This document shows, one piece after another, positions 1 to 8,090 of a stretch of 64,000 nucleotides of DNA. The DNA is from an uncultured Bacteroidales bacterium (lineage in GTDB: Bacteria > Bacteroidota > Bacteroidia > Bacteroidales > UBA932): assembly GCA_900321715.1 (NCBI GenBank), contig ONXC01000005.1, positions 18,294 to 82,293 on the forward strand. Reading direction: 5' to 3'. Each line of letters begins with the position of its first letter. The stretch's first letter is position 1. The translations under genes were made by a program, and so were the position numbers. The notes below the pieces were generated by a model. The model worked only from the letters and a program-made list of their open reading frames with translations. It was not told the DNA's origin and ran no database searches.

Positions 1-238
1 GTTTGCTTTCCGGAGCAAAGGGAACCAGTATCTTTCCGTCCGAAAAATTTCCGGCGGCCAGCCCCCGGTCCCATCCGGTAGAGGCGGGGTCTATGGAATA
101 ATCCCATTCTCCGTTGAGGTTGATCCAGCTTGTGCGCTCAAATTGAGGACGGGGATATTCCGCCCTGGGGAGAGCTTTTGCGCCAATGCCCATAAGCAGT
201 ATGGCAAGGGTGGCCAAAATGGTTGCAATCTGTTTCAT
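1..238 (-). CDS. GH2-type glycoside hydrolase, N-terminal fragment (cut by window edge)
   Basis: Reading from the ATG at 238 toward position 1 gives 79 codons with no stop, so the gene runs off the left edge. It begins with a hydrophobic signal peptide (MKQIATILATLAILLMGIGA), followed by a block containing RPQFERTSWINLNGEWDY. That block is typical of the N-terminal jelly-roll (sugar-binding) domain of GH2 beta-galactosidase-like enzymes. No catalytic residue lies inside the window. It sits 19 nt downstream of the GH43 gene on the same strand and is probably co-transcribed with it. The family call is from pattern recognition of the N-terminus only; the substrate cannot be told. Confidence 0.75.
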   Translation of the reverse strand, partial: MKQIATILATLAILLMGIGAKALPRAEYPRPQFERTSWINLNGEWDYSIDPASTGWDRGLAAGNFSDGKILVPFAPESK

Positions 239-257
239 ATCTGTCTTTTATATTGTT

Positions 258-1349
258 CTAGAATTTTGGCATATAATCTTCTCCAACAGGCTTGCCTCCA
301 TCGAAATAAGGCCAGCCGTCCTTATCCCAGAATATCCGCTGCAGGAAGGTATAGCGGGCTTTGGTACCGCTGGAAGCGTCGTGGCAATGGTAAAACACGT
401 ACTCCTGGCCTCTCTGGTCCGTGAATATCTCTCCGTTGTGCCCGGGGCCGTAATAATTGTCGCCGCTCTGGCTTGTCAGGATTTCTGTGGCAAATCCGTC
501 AAGCATCTTTTTCCCGTCTTTACTTAGAAACTCGCCTTCAAGAGAAGTGCTGCGCCCAACCTTGATCCTGTACGAAGAGTTCCCATAATTGCCGGAACTG
601 ACAAACAGATACCAGTAATTGCCGTGACGGTAGAGGTAAGAGCCCTCGAATACTTTTTCGCGGGATTTGTCCTGGCTGTATGTGAGCCCGGCAACCTTTA
701 TATATTCTGCGCCGGGAGCTACACTGCATCCGTCCTGAGAGAGTAAAACGCGGTGGATACTGCCGATGCTGCCAAAAAACAGCCAAAGCTTTGAGCTTTC
801 CGGGTCATACACCACTTCAGGGTCTATGGTATCCTGTATTCCGGTATCTGAACTATGCGTAATAATCCCTTCCCATTCAAAGGGGCCGGAAGCGGAGTCT
901 GATGAAAAAGCGGCAATCCCGCAGTTGTCGGCAGAATTGTAGCAGGTGAGATAAAGCATCCATTTAGAACCTACTTTCACAACATCCGGAGCCCAGAAAT
1001 TTGACCCGTGCGTACGGGCCTCATTCCTTGCCGCAATGCTCAGGGGAGTAGAATTCATCTTGTACCAGTGAACCATGTCTTTACTGGCGAAAATGGAACC
1101 GATGCCGGTAGAAACCGTATAGAAACGGTTGCCGTCATACCATATGGTTGGGTCTGGCCAATCGAAAGAAATCACGGGATTATGGTATTTCTCAATTGGC
1201 TCCTCTTTCTGTTCTTCTTTCGGTTCTTCTCCCTCTTCCTGTGGGGTTTGTGCGGGGGCTTCCCTGCCATTATCCTGACTGGCGCATGAGAACAGGCATA
1301 AAGCAAAGGCGGCGCTGAGAAACAGGGCCAAGGTAATAAATCTTTTCAT
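258..1349 (-). CDS. GH43 family glycosidase lipoprotein (arabinanase/arabinofuranosidase-like)
   Basis: A 363-residue secreted lipoprotein. The signal peptide ends at a lipobox with Cys22 (LFSC), followed by an acidic, lysine- and proline-rich linker (about 30-54) that tethers the enzyme to the membrane. The remainder is a five-bladed propeller of GH43 type. The three expected carboxylates are visible: Asp66 (FDWPDPTI) as base, Asp176 (TIDPEV) as pKa modulator and Glu235 (FEGSYL) as acid. A late GPGHNGEI block resembles the conserved histidine region of endo-arabinanases. Known GH43 enzymes act on alpha-L-arabinofuranosides, arabinan or beta-xylosides; which applies here is not decidable. It is preceded by a GH2 gene on the same strand, 98 nt upstream, with no clear promoter between. 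Confidence 0.9.
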   Translation of the reverse strand: MKRFITLALFLSAAFALCLFSCASQDNGREAPAQTPQEEGEEPKEEQKEEPIEKYHNPVISFDWPDPTIWYDGNRFYTVSTGIGSIFASKDMVHWYKMNSTPLSIAARNEARTHGSNFWAPDVVKVGSKWMLYLTCYNSADNCGIAAFSSDSASGPFEWEGIITHSSDTGIQDTIDPEVVYDPESSKLWLFFGSIGSIHRVLLSQDGCSVAPGAEYIKVAGLTYSQDKSREKVFEGSYLYRHGNYWYLFVSSGNYGNSSYRIKVGRSTSLEGEFLSKDGKKMLDGFATEILTSQSGDNYYGPGHNGEIFTDQRGQEYVFYHCHDASSGTKARYTFLQRIFWDKDGWPYFDGGKPVGEDYMPKF

Positions 1350-1447
1350 CTTTTGACTAACTGGTCATAATAATGGATTCTTCCCACAATTCGCTGCATT
1401 CACATTTGGGCGCAGCGTAGTCTGCAAGCAGATCTGGTCTTTGGTTG

Positions 1448-3880
1448 TCAGTTTTCATTTGTTATGTCAATGGTTGTTGTAGTCGGTTTGAGTCCTGCAC
1501 TCCTGGCTTTCACCACCAGTTTCCCAGGCTCGTCAGCAGCCTGCAGGACCAGCAGGGTCTTCCCCATGAAAGCCTTACTGGAGAGACTCTGGTTGGGATT
1601 CCAGTCGAGGATGTCTCCATTCTCTACACCCACAAGTCGGTAGGGGCCGGAGACCTCATATTCTACGAGGTTGGAGGCTCCGGGGACGAGACGTCCGGCC
1701 GCATCCACGATATCCACGGTAAAGAATACTACGTCCCGCTGATTGGCGGACATGGTCTTTCTGGAAGGAGTGACACGGATTGCTGCCGGAGCACCGGCGG
1801 TGGAGACAGTCTCGGTCGCCACTTTCTTGCCGTTTCTGTAACCCACGGCTTTCAGCGTGCCTTTACGGTATTTCACGTTCCACAGAATCTGCAGGTTCTC
1901 CTGGTCGAAAGGCTTGCGGCCAAGGGACTTGCCGTCCTGGAACAGCTCGACCTCATCGCAGTTTGTCCACGCCACGACGGGAATCGTGACTCCCTCCATC
2001 CCCGGCCATGTCCAATGCGGCAGGAGATGTATCATGGGTTCGTCGGTCCACAGACTCTTGTAGAGGTAGTACGGGTCCTTCGGGAACCCGGCGAGGTCAA
2101 TAATGCCGTAATTGTTGGTGCGGGCATTATCACCCCAGGACTCGCCGAGATAGTCGAAGGCGGTCCATCTGAACTCCCCGATGAAATAAGGATATCTCAG
2201 GACCTGTTTCCACTCTTCGCGGCAGGTCGCCTTGCGGGGCTGATTGTCATAGCCGGATGCATAGCGAGGATCGAACTGGGTGAATATCTCCTCCTCGGTA
2301 TAGCTGTCGATGGGATAATAGTTGGCCCTGTCGGACGGCTTCACCGCCACCGAATCTATCCAGGGACGGACGCGGCCGATGGTGTTGTAAACGCCACGGG
2401 TAGCCCTCGTGTGGGGGATTTCGGTGCCTATGGATACCTTGGTCGGCTGATTTATATGGAACTTTTCGATATCTCCCCTGCCTTCACCGTTCATATTGAA
2501 ACCGGCTATATCGAGGTATTCTCCGAGCGCCCATGCCTGAGTGGTAGGGCGGGTCGGATCCAGTTCATGATAGGTACGCTGAATGAGGAGCTGGAGGTAC
2601 TGGTGGTTCTCCCACTTCCAGACCTCGTTGCCCTGACTCCACATAAATATGCAGGGGTGGTTACGGTCGCGCCTGATAAATTCGCGAAGGTCCCGCTCCC
2701 ACCAGTCAAGGAAATAGTAGGAATAATCATAGTCGGCCTTACCGTACCCTTTCCATTTGAACCATCCGTCCCAGGGCTCGTCCATGACGAGAAATCCCAT
2801 CTCGTCGCACATATCATAGAACTCGGGGGCGAAGGGGTGGTGCGTGGTCCTTATGGCGTTGCACCCCATGTCCTTCAGGATCAGAAGCCTGCGCCGAAGC
2901 ATATCCGGATAGACTGCAATCCCGGCAGGTTCATCGTCCTGATGGATGCAAACACCCTTGATGAGCATTTTCTCGCCGTTGAGTTTGAAACCCTCGTCCA
3001 CGGAGAATTCCAGTGTCCTGAATCCCAGAGGGGTACGGTAATCGTCCACCAGGACATCTCCGTCGTACACCTCAGTCAGGATGCTGTACATATTGGGAGA
3101 GTCCGGAGACCAAAGCTTCGGGGACGCGACACTCTGGGTGGTGGAGAACACCGTGGTCCCGAGTTCGGCCGTCTTCGAAGCGATACTGTGGGAAACGACG
3201 TTGCCGGAAGCGTCGATGACGCTGTTGAGAACGGACAACTGTGAAGCCGAGCCGCTTTCATTGACGATTTCGACATCCGTAGTCACTTCAGCGCTCCCTT
3301 CAGTGATGACAGGAGTCCTGACACAGGTTCCGTCTCCGGCCACGTGAATGGGAGAAGTAATCACGAGGTTTACGGGGCGGTAAATACCTGATCCCGTGTA
3401 CCATCGTGCAGACGGCTGGAGGCTGTTGTCCACCTTGACTTTTATCACATTGGTACCTTCATGGAGGAAGGGGGTGATGTCATAGCGAAGTGTGAGGTAA
3501 CCATTTGGGCGATAACCGACCTCGTGGCCGTTTACCCACACAGTGCTGTTCATACATACGCCATCGAAAACGATGTTGACCCTGCGGCCCTTCCAGTCGG
3601 GATTCCATTCGATGGTCCTGGCATACCAGCCGATGCCTACGGGAAGATAACCCTGCTGCTTGACTGCGGGATTGTCCTCGGAATACGGTCCTTCTATGCT
3701 GAAATCGTGAGGGATGTTGAGCTGTCTCCAGCCGGAGAAAGCCGCTGTCTCCCCCGCTTCGATGTCGCCTTTGTGGAAATACCAGCCGAAATCGAGATTT
3801 ACCGTCTCTCTGCGGGCCGCCTGCCCGGCGGCCTGAGATAGCAGCAGCAAAGATGCTAAAATAACTGTCAGTTTTTTCAT
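1448..3880 (-). CDS. GH2 family beta-galactosidase-like enzyme, periplasmic
   Basis: 810 residues with a cleavable signal peptide (first 20 residues, ending about AAGQA). The domain order is GH2: N-terminal jelly roll (about 25-180, with RPNGYLTLRYDIT), Ig-like domain (about 185-290), TIM barrel (about 295-600) and C-terminal Ig-like domains. The acid/base is Glu419 (WSQGNEVW) and the nucleophile Glu569 (YFIGEFRWTAFDYLGE). Length and architecture match beta-galactosidase/beta-glucuronidase-like GH2 members of Bacteroidales. It is first in a minus-strand operon with the GH43 gene and probably the truncated GH2. A TATCTTTG -7 element lies at 3919-3926. A long open frame on the opposite strand (1445-3244) is a shadow. 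Confidence 0.93.
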   Translation of the reverse strand: MKKLTVILASLLLLSQAAGQAARRETVNLDFGWYFHKGDIEAGETAAFSGWRQLNIPHDFSIEGPYSEDNPAVKQQGYLPVGIGWYARTIEWNPDWKGRRVNIVFDGVCMNSTVWVNGHEVGYRPNGYLTLRYDITPFLHEGTNVIKVKVDNSLQPSARWYTGSGIYRPVNLVITSPIHVAGDGTCVRTPVITEGSAEVTTDVEIVNESGSASQLSVLNSVIDASGNVVSHSIASKTAELGTTVFSTTQSVASPKLWSPDSPNMYSILTEVYDGDVLVDDYRTPLGFRTLEFSVDEGFKLNGEKMLIKGVCIHQDDEPAGIAVYPDMLRRRLLILKDMGCNAIRTTHHPFAPEFYDMCDEMGFLVMDEPWDGWFKWKGYGKADYDYSYYFLDWWERDLREFIRRDRNHPCIFMWSQGNEVWKWENHQYLQLLIQRTYHELDPTRPTTQAWALGEYLDIAGFNMNGEGRGDIEKFHINQPTKVSIGTEIPHTRATRGVYNTIGRVRPWIDSVAVKPSDRANYYPIDSYTEEEIFTQFDPRYASGYDNQPRKATCREEWKQVLRYPYFIGEFRWTAFDYLGESWGDNARTNNYGIIDLAGFPKDPYYLYKSLWTDEPMIHLLPHWTWPGMEGVTIPVVAWTNCDEVELFQDGKSLGRKPFDQENLQILWNVKYRKGTLKAVGYRNGKKVATETVSTAGAPAAIRVTPSRKTMSANQRDVVFFTVDIVDAAGRLVPGASNLVEYEVSGPYRLVGVENGDILDWNPNQSLSSKAFMGKTLLVLQAADEPGKLVVKARSAGLKPTTTTIDITNEN

Positions 3881-3918
3881 ATCGCAGGTTTTTGACTATA
3901 TAAAATCCCTTATGCTTT

Positions 3919-3926
3919 CAAAGATA
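3919..3926 (-). promoter_or_regulatory. -7 promoter element of the GH2/GH43 operon
   Basis: TATCTTTG on the minus strand, matching the Bacteroidetes TAnnTTTG consensus. It implies transcription starting near 3915, about 35 nt before the GH2 start codon. No exact TTTG -33 box was found at the usual distance. The upstream DNA is AT-rich and holds an ATTAATTGG word (3930-3938) also seen upstream of the Kelch regulator. Confidence 0.6.
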
Positions 3927-3959
3927 ATAATTAATTGGGGATTAATTAAAATAATACAC

Positions 3960-3967
3960 TATATTTG
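3960..3967 (+). promoter_or_regulatory. -7 promoter element of the GH172 gene
   Basis: TATATTTG, matching TAnnTTTG, with a TTG at 3935-3937 as a weak -33 box. The predicted start of transcription, near 3971, lies downstream of a possible GTG start at 3967. That rules out the GTG and supports the ATG at 3988. It is divergent from the GH2 promoter, and the two share an 85-bp AT-rich region. Confidence 0.6.
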
Positions 3968-3987
3968 TGCTAAATCGTATTAAGTCA

Positions 3988-6114
3988 ATGAGAAAAATGA
4001 TCTTTTCGTCTTGCGTTTTCTTATGCAGCGTCATATTCTGCATGCTGCCTTTCACCTCATGCTCTGAGAGCAGGGAGCATGTGGGGCCGGATGACACCCG
4101 GGCTCAGGTTACTATCGGCACCCTTCTGGATGAAATGACTGATAGGGACGCAGTTGCACGCTATCCGGAGCTGGAGTACAGGTCTGCGTCATTCAGCAGT
4201 TATGACCGCAACTCCACCTCCAAGGACGGGGACTGGTTTGCAAATGGAGACAATAACTGGTTCCTCCGCCATGAGAAAGTTTCAAACAGGGAAGAATTCG
4301 TTCTCTTTGAGGCCGATGGCCCTGGCGCCGTCACGCGTTGGTGGATGACTTTTGCCGGCGTAAAAGGAGGTCAGGGGTATTTACGCGTATATATAGACGG
4401 GGCCGATACTCCCGTAATAGCCGGCACCCCGTTCCAGATCCTAAGCGGCAACAACGTCACCATTGCCCCGTTGGCCGGTTCCGTGTCGCAGCTGACTCCC
4501 GTGGAGCAGCGCGGACATAACCTGTTCTACCCCATACCTTACCACAAGCACTGTAAGATAACATACTGTTCATACAACCTTAATCCCGACGGAGACATGC
4601 ATGTCATCAGCGATGAATGCATCTACTACAACGTAGAATACCGTACGTATGCCCCCGGAACGGTGGTGGAATCATATTCGGATAAGGCTGCGGCTAAATA
4701 TGCCGATAAAGCAAAGGCCGTAGCTGGCGCCCTCAGCCATCTACAAACGGTATCATTCTCATCGGAAAGCAAGCTTGACTGCACGCTTGACCCCGGAGCG
4801 GATTTTGAGGTGAAACTTGAAGGCCCGGCGGCTATCCGTGAAATTGCCATGAAGCTGGAGGCCGGGGATGTGAACCAGGCTCTGAGATCAACGGTCCTCG
4901 AGATTTCCTTTGACGGAATCAGCACCGTTTTTATCCCCATAGGAGAATTCTTTGGAATTGGTTATATGCCTCTTTACACCAATATGTGGTACGTGGACGC
5001 CAACGCCAGGAATGCCATGACTGCCCGTTGGGTTATGCCGTTTAGCCGTGAGGCAAACGTCAGAATCATAAACTACGGTAATCAGAAGGTGAGCCTCAGC
5101 AGTGCGCATGTTGGGTATTCAAGTTGGAATTTTGACAACCGGTCCATGTATTTCCACGCAATTTGGAAGATGTATCCACGGCTTGATACCCGCATGGATC
5201 CCGTCACGGGCAAGTCCTGTGAGCATTACGACCTAAACTTTGTTACGCTGGAAGGAAAAGGAGTATATATGGGAGATTCCATGAGTATCTTCGACACCTC
5301 TTCCGGATGGTGGGGAGAAGGAGATGAAAAGATCTATATAGATGACGATACCTTCCCCTCCATTTTCGGCACTGGAACCGAAGATTATTACGGCTATGCA
5401 TGGTGCCATCCCAACACAATAGTGGATCATCCCTTTACCTCACAGCCATCAGGACTTGGCAATCTTTCCCCCGGATACACCTTTGATTCACGGCATCGCT
5501 GCCTGGACCGCATCGCTTTCACCACAAAGCTTGTCTTTGATATGGAAATGTGGCACTGGAATCACTCCACCATGGATTTGGGGATATCCAATTATTTCTA
5601 TATGCTTCCCGGCGGTAAAGTCATGAACCAGCGAGATTTATCTAATGTCAGCGCAAAGACAGTCCTGTCTCCTATTGAATTCGTTGATATGACAGAAGAT
5701 AAAATGGACATAGAAGCAGAATACATGACCCTAGAGAAGATTACAGGCGGCAACTATGAAACCCAGAGTGCGTTCGCTGAGCATTGGAGTAATGGCGCTC
5801 AGGTTTTCTGGAGTAATGCACCTGTTGGCTCGGAAATGACACTTTCCTTTGACAGTCCATACGAAGGGAGCTACAAGCTGAAGATGTTATATGCGTTCTC
5901 CTGGGATTACGGCATTTTTGACATCTGGTTCAACAACGGAAAGATAGAGACAAACCGGAACCTTTATGATGCCGATCTCCATACGGAATGGACCGACTAC
6001 GGTGTGGTTCAGGTGTCACGTGGCAAGAATACAATAACTGTAAAGGCCATTACTCCTCATCCAGGTATTCCAAACTGCTTCTTCGGTTTGGACCGGGTGG
6101 TTCTGGAAAGGTAA
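3988..6114 (+). CDS. GH172 (DUF2961) glycoside hydrolase with C-terminal beta-sandwich
   Basis: 708 residues from the chosen ATG. The signal peptide ends at a probable lipobox (PFTSCSES). The first two thirds is a DUF2961/GH172 jelly-roll domain, with a GPGAVTRWWMTFAG block and the signature FGTGTEDYYGYAW; Glu465 of that motif is a candidate catalytic residue. Characterised GH172 enzymes act on alpha-D-fructofuranosides or alpha-D/L-arabinofuranosides, often as oligomers. The last 140 residues or so form a separate beta-sandwich (IEAEYMTLEK through the end), common in secreted DUF2961 proteins. The gene stands alone between two minus-strand operons, with its own promoter and a hairpin terminator. 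GTG at 3967 was rejected because it overlaps the -7 box. Confidence 0.85.
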   Translation: MRKMIFSSCVFLCSVIFCMLPFTSCSESREHVGPDDTRAQVTIGTLLDEMTDRDAVARYPELEYRSASFSSYDRNSTSKDGDWFANGDNNWFLRHEKVSNREEFVLFEADGPGAVTRWWMTFAGVKGGQGYLRVYIDGADTPVIAGTPFQILSGNNVTIAPLAGSVSQLTPVEQRGHNLFYPIPYHKHCKITYCSYNLNPDGDMHVISDECIYYNVEYRTYAPGTVVESYSDKAAAKYADKAKAVAGALSHLQTVSFSSESKLDCTLDPGADFEVKLEGPAAIREIAMKLEAGDVNQALRSTVLEISFDGISTVFIPIGEFFGIGYMPLYTNMWYVDANARNAMTARWVMPFSREANVRIINYGNQKVSLSSAHVGYSSWNFDNRSMYFHAIWKMYPRLDTRMDPVTGKSCEHYDLNFVTLEGKGVYMGDSMSIFDTSSGWWGEGDEKIYIDDDTFPSIFGTGTEDYYGYAWCHPNTIVDHPFTSQPSGLGNLSPGYTFDSRHRCLDRIAFTTKLVFDMEMWHWNHSTMDLGISNYFYMLPGGKVMNQRDLSNVSAKTVLSPIEFVDMTEDKMDIEAEYMTLEKITGGNYETQSAFAEHWSNGAQVFWSNAPVGSEMTLSFDSPYEGSYKLKMLYAFSWDYGIFDIWFNNGKIETNRNLYDADLHTEWTDYGVVQVSRGKNTITVKAITPHPGIPNCFFGLDRVVLER

Positions 6115-6117
6115 AAA

Positions 6118-6141
6118 AAGGGCCGTGGATTCACGGCCCTT
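6118..6141. terminator. Bidirectional terminator between GH172 and SusD genes
   Basis: A perfect 10-bp stem (AAGGGCCGTG/CACGGCCCTT) with a GATT loop. On the minus strand it is followed by a run of T, so it ends the SusC-SusD transcript well. On the plus strand it lies directly after the GH172 stop but lacks a good T tract. Confidence 0.8.
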
Positions 6142-6148
6142 GTCATAA

Positions 6149-8071
6149 TCAATCTTCTTCTTCTGTTTTCTGAGTTATCCAGCCCAGATTCTGAACCAGA
6201 TATCCTTTCTGGTTCTTATTGATTTCTGTCTGGCTGATGGGGAAGAAATAATGCTTTGGCGCCTCAAATACGCGGTCTTCAATTTTGATTCTCTGATAGA
6301 AATCAGGATCCTGCAGATTGGTACCTGCGTATATATTCATGGAGTAAACTGGTTGGCACTCCGATTTCTCCGCGTCAAGCCAGCGGCGGACATCAAAGAA
6401 ACGATGTGTCTCGAAGGCCAGCTCAATACGGCGCTCGTGCTTGATCCGGTCACGCATTTCCTCCTTTGAAAGACCGGTGGGAAGATTGGGAAGGCCCGCA
6501 CGGTTACGGATGGCATTGATGGCGTCGTAGCACTCCTGGGTGGGGCCGCTGTACTCGTTGACTGCTTCGGCCAGGTTGAGGTAGATTTCTCCAAGACGGA
6601 TATAAACCCACTGAAGAAGGGGAGTATACTTCCATGGAATGCGGTCAGGGGATACCAGTTTCTTCATAAGGTATCCGGTCTTGCAATAGTCGGAACCGGC
6701 ATTATTCTTTCCATCCACGCCGGTGTACCAGAATTCCAGATAATGGGGGTCATTGGTGTTGTAGTTGGGGGCATTCCATTTCCATTTTGCGCCGTTGAAA
6801 TTAATGGAAGCGTAGAACCTTGGCTCACGATTCACATACATGTTGCTCACGCCTGCGGGCCAGCGGTCCATGCCGGAATTATCGGCCGCAGCGGCAAATC
6901 CGGTTTCCGTATAGATGGCTTCGGGGTTGATAATGGGTTTGAGAACCTCGACATTGCTGCCGTTTATCATTATTTTTTCCTTGGTGTAGCCGGTGATGGG
7001 GTTGACACCCTCAGCGGTTTCATAGGCGTCTACCTGATTCTGGGTGGGGTTGAGAATGGAGTAGCAATTGAAGGAAATGGGGTCTGCGCAGTTGAGCCAG
7101 TGATCGTATGTGCCGATATTCTTTGCCCACAGGATTTCTTCGTTCCAGCATTCCGTGAAGATGCTCTGGTAGTTCTTGACGGGATTTGTGGGATACCTGT
7201 TGAAGAGTGAACGTCCGGCATCCTTACAAGCCGTGATGCAATCCCTGGCGGCATCGGCCGCTAGTTTCCATTTCTCCGGATCATAGGTCTGGCTGATGAG
7301 ATTCTCTCCGGTGACAGGGTCTACCAGGTTGGCCTGCTGGGCATTTCCGTTGTAAAGCGGAGATGCAGCATAGAGAAGGATACGGGACATCAGGCCATAG
7401 GCAGAGAGCCTGGTTGCACGGCCGGTGTCGGAATCTACCCATTTGTCTATCTGGCCCTGGGTTCCCCGGACATCATACAGAAGATCTATAGCCCTCTGGC
7501 AGTCCTGGACCATAAAATCCACGCATTCTTCTACGGAAGACCGCCGGATGCTGAGAAGGTCTTCGGAAGGGTCATAGCAGTGGTCGGCAAGGATGATGGG
7601 ACCGTGGGTCCTGAATGCAAGGAAATGGAAATATGCCCTGAGGAAATAGGCTTCGCCCTTCCAGTGGCGTATCTCCTCCTCTGATGCGGGGGAATTGTCA
7701 ACTCTTTCCAGGAACATATTGGTCTTGCGCAGGGCCATGTAGGACTCTTCCCAGACCTGGGTCTTAGAAATTGTGGTGGGGTTCCAGGCACCGCTGTTGA
7801 TGTTGTGGCCATATGCGCCGCCGAAGGCGCACTCCATCTCATCACATCCGGCCACGAAGGGATCTCTCCAAGCACCTCCGTCATCGGCCATATTGGCCTC
7901 CGTGGGTATCCATGAATAGATATGGGAGAGGAAATCCTTGGTGTATTCCCTGTTGGAGAATATGTCGTCAACAGTTAGGTTCTCTTCCGGGCTCTTGTCA
8001 AGAAAATCTTCGCAGGCACACGTTGCCAACGTTGCCATCAGTATTGCAGAAAGGATATATATTTTACGCAT
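6149..8071 (-). CDS. SusD/RagB-family nutrient-binding outer-membrane lipoprotein
   Basis: 640 residues. The signal peptide ends at a lipobox (LATCACEDFLD), the usual SusD start, with the lipidated Cys at 18 or 20. The body is the TPR-rich SusD fold: an N-terminal block (about 30-330, with KGEAYFLRAYFHFLAFR) and a C-terminal SusD domain. The latter has the hallmark NAIRNRAGLPNLP and ERRIELAFETHRFFDVRRW. SusD lids sit on the SusC barrel at the cell surface and capture glycans for import. It lies 19 nt downstream of the SusC gene on the same strand, so the two form a standard pair. The ligand is unknown. A bidirectional hairpin follows the stop. Confidence 0.95.
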   Translation of the reverse strand: MRKIYILSAILMATLATCACEDFLDKSPEENLTVDDIFSNREYTKDFLSHIYSWIPTEANMADDGGAWRDPFVAGCDEMECAFGGAYGHNINSGAWNPTTISKTQVWEESYMALRKTNMFLERVDNSPASEEEIRHWKGEAYFLRAYFHFLAFRTHGPIILADHCYDPSEDLLSIRRSSVEECVDFMVQDCQRAIDLLYDVRGTQGQIDKWVDSDTGRATRLSAYGLMSRILLYAASPLYNGNAQQANLVDPVTGENLISQTYDPEKWKLAADAARDCITACKDAGRSLFNRYPTNPVKNYQSIFTECWNEEILWAKNIGTYDHWLNCADPISFNCYSILNPTQNQVDAYETAEGVNPITGYTKEKIMINGSNVEVLKPIINPEAIYTETGFAAAADNSGMDRWPAGVSNMYVNREPRFYASINFNGAKWKWNAPNYNTNDPHYLEFWYTGVDGKNNAGSDYCKTGYLMKKLVSPDRIPWKYTPLLQWVYIRLGEIYLNLAEAVNEYSGPTQECYDAINAIRNRAGLPNLPTGLSKEEMRDRIKHERRIELAFETHRFFDVRRWLDAEKSECQPVYSMNIYAGTNLQDPDFYQRIKIEDRVFEAPKHYFFPISQTEINKNQKGYLVQNLGWITQKTEEED

Positions 8072-8090
8072 GATACTCTGTTTTTAAAGT

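Noticed and set aside
1445-3244. 599-codon open frame on the plus strand, antisense to GH2
   Set aside because: It lies wholly inside a clear GH2 gene, has no promoter, signal or recognisable domain, and is explained by the codon bias of the opposite strand.
3967-3987. GTG start for the GH172 gene
   Set aside because: It overlaps the predicted -7 box and would be outside the transcript; the ATG at 3988 gives a proper signal peptide.
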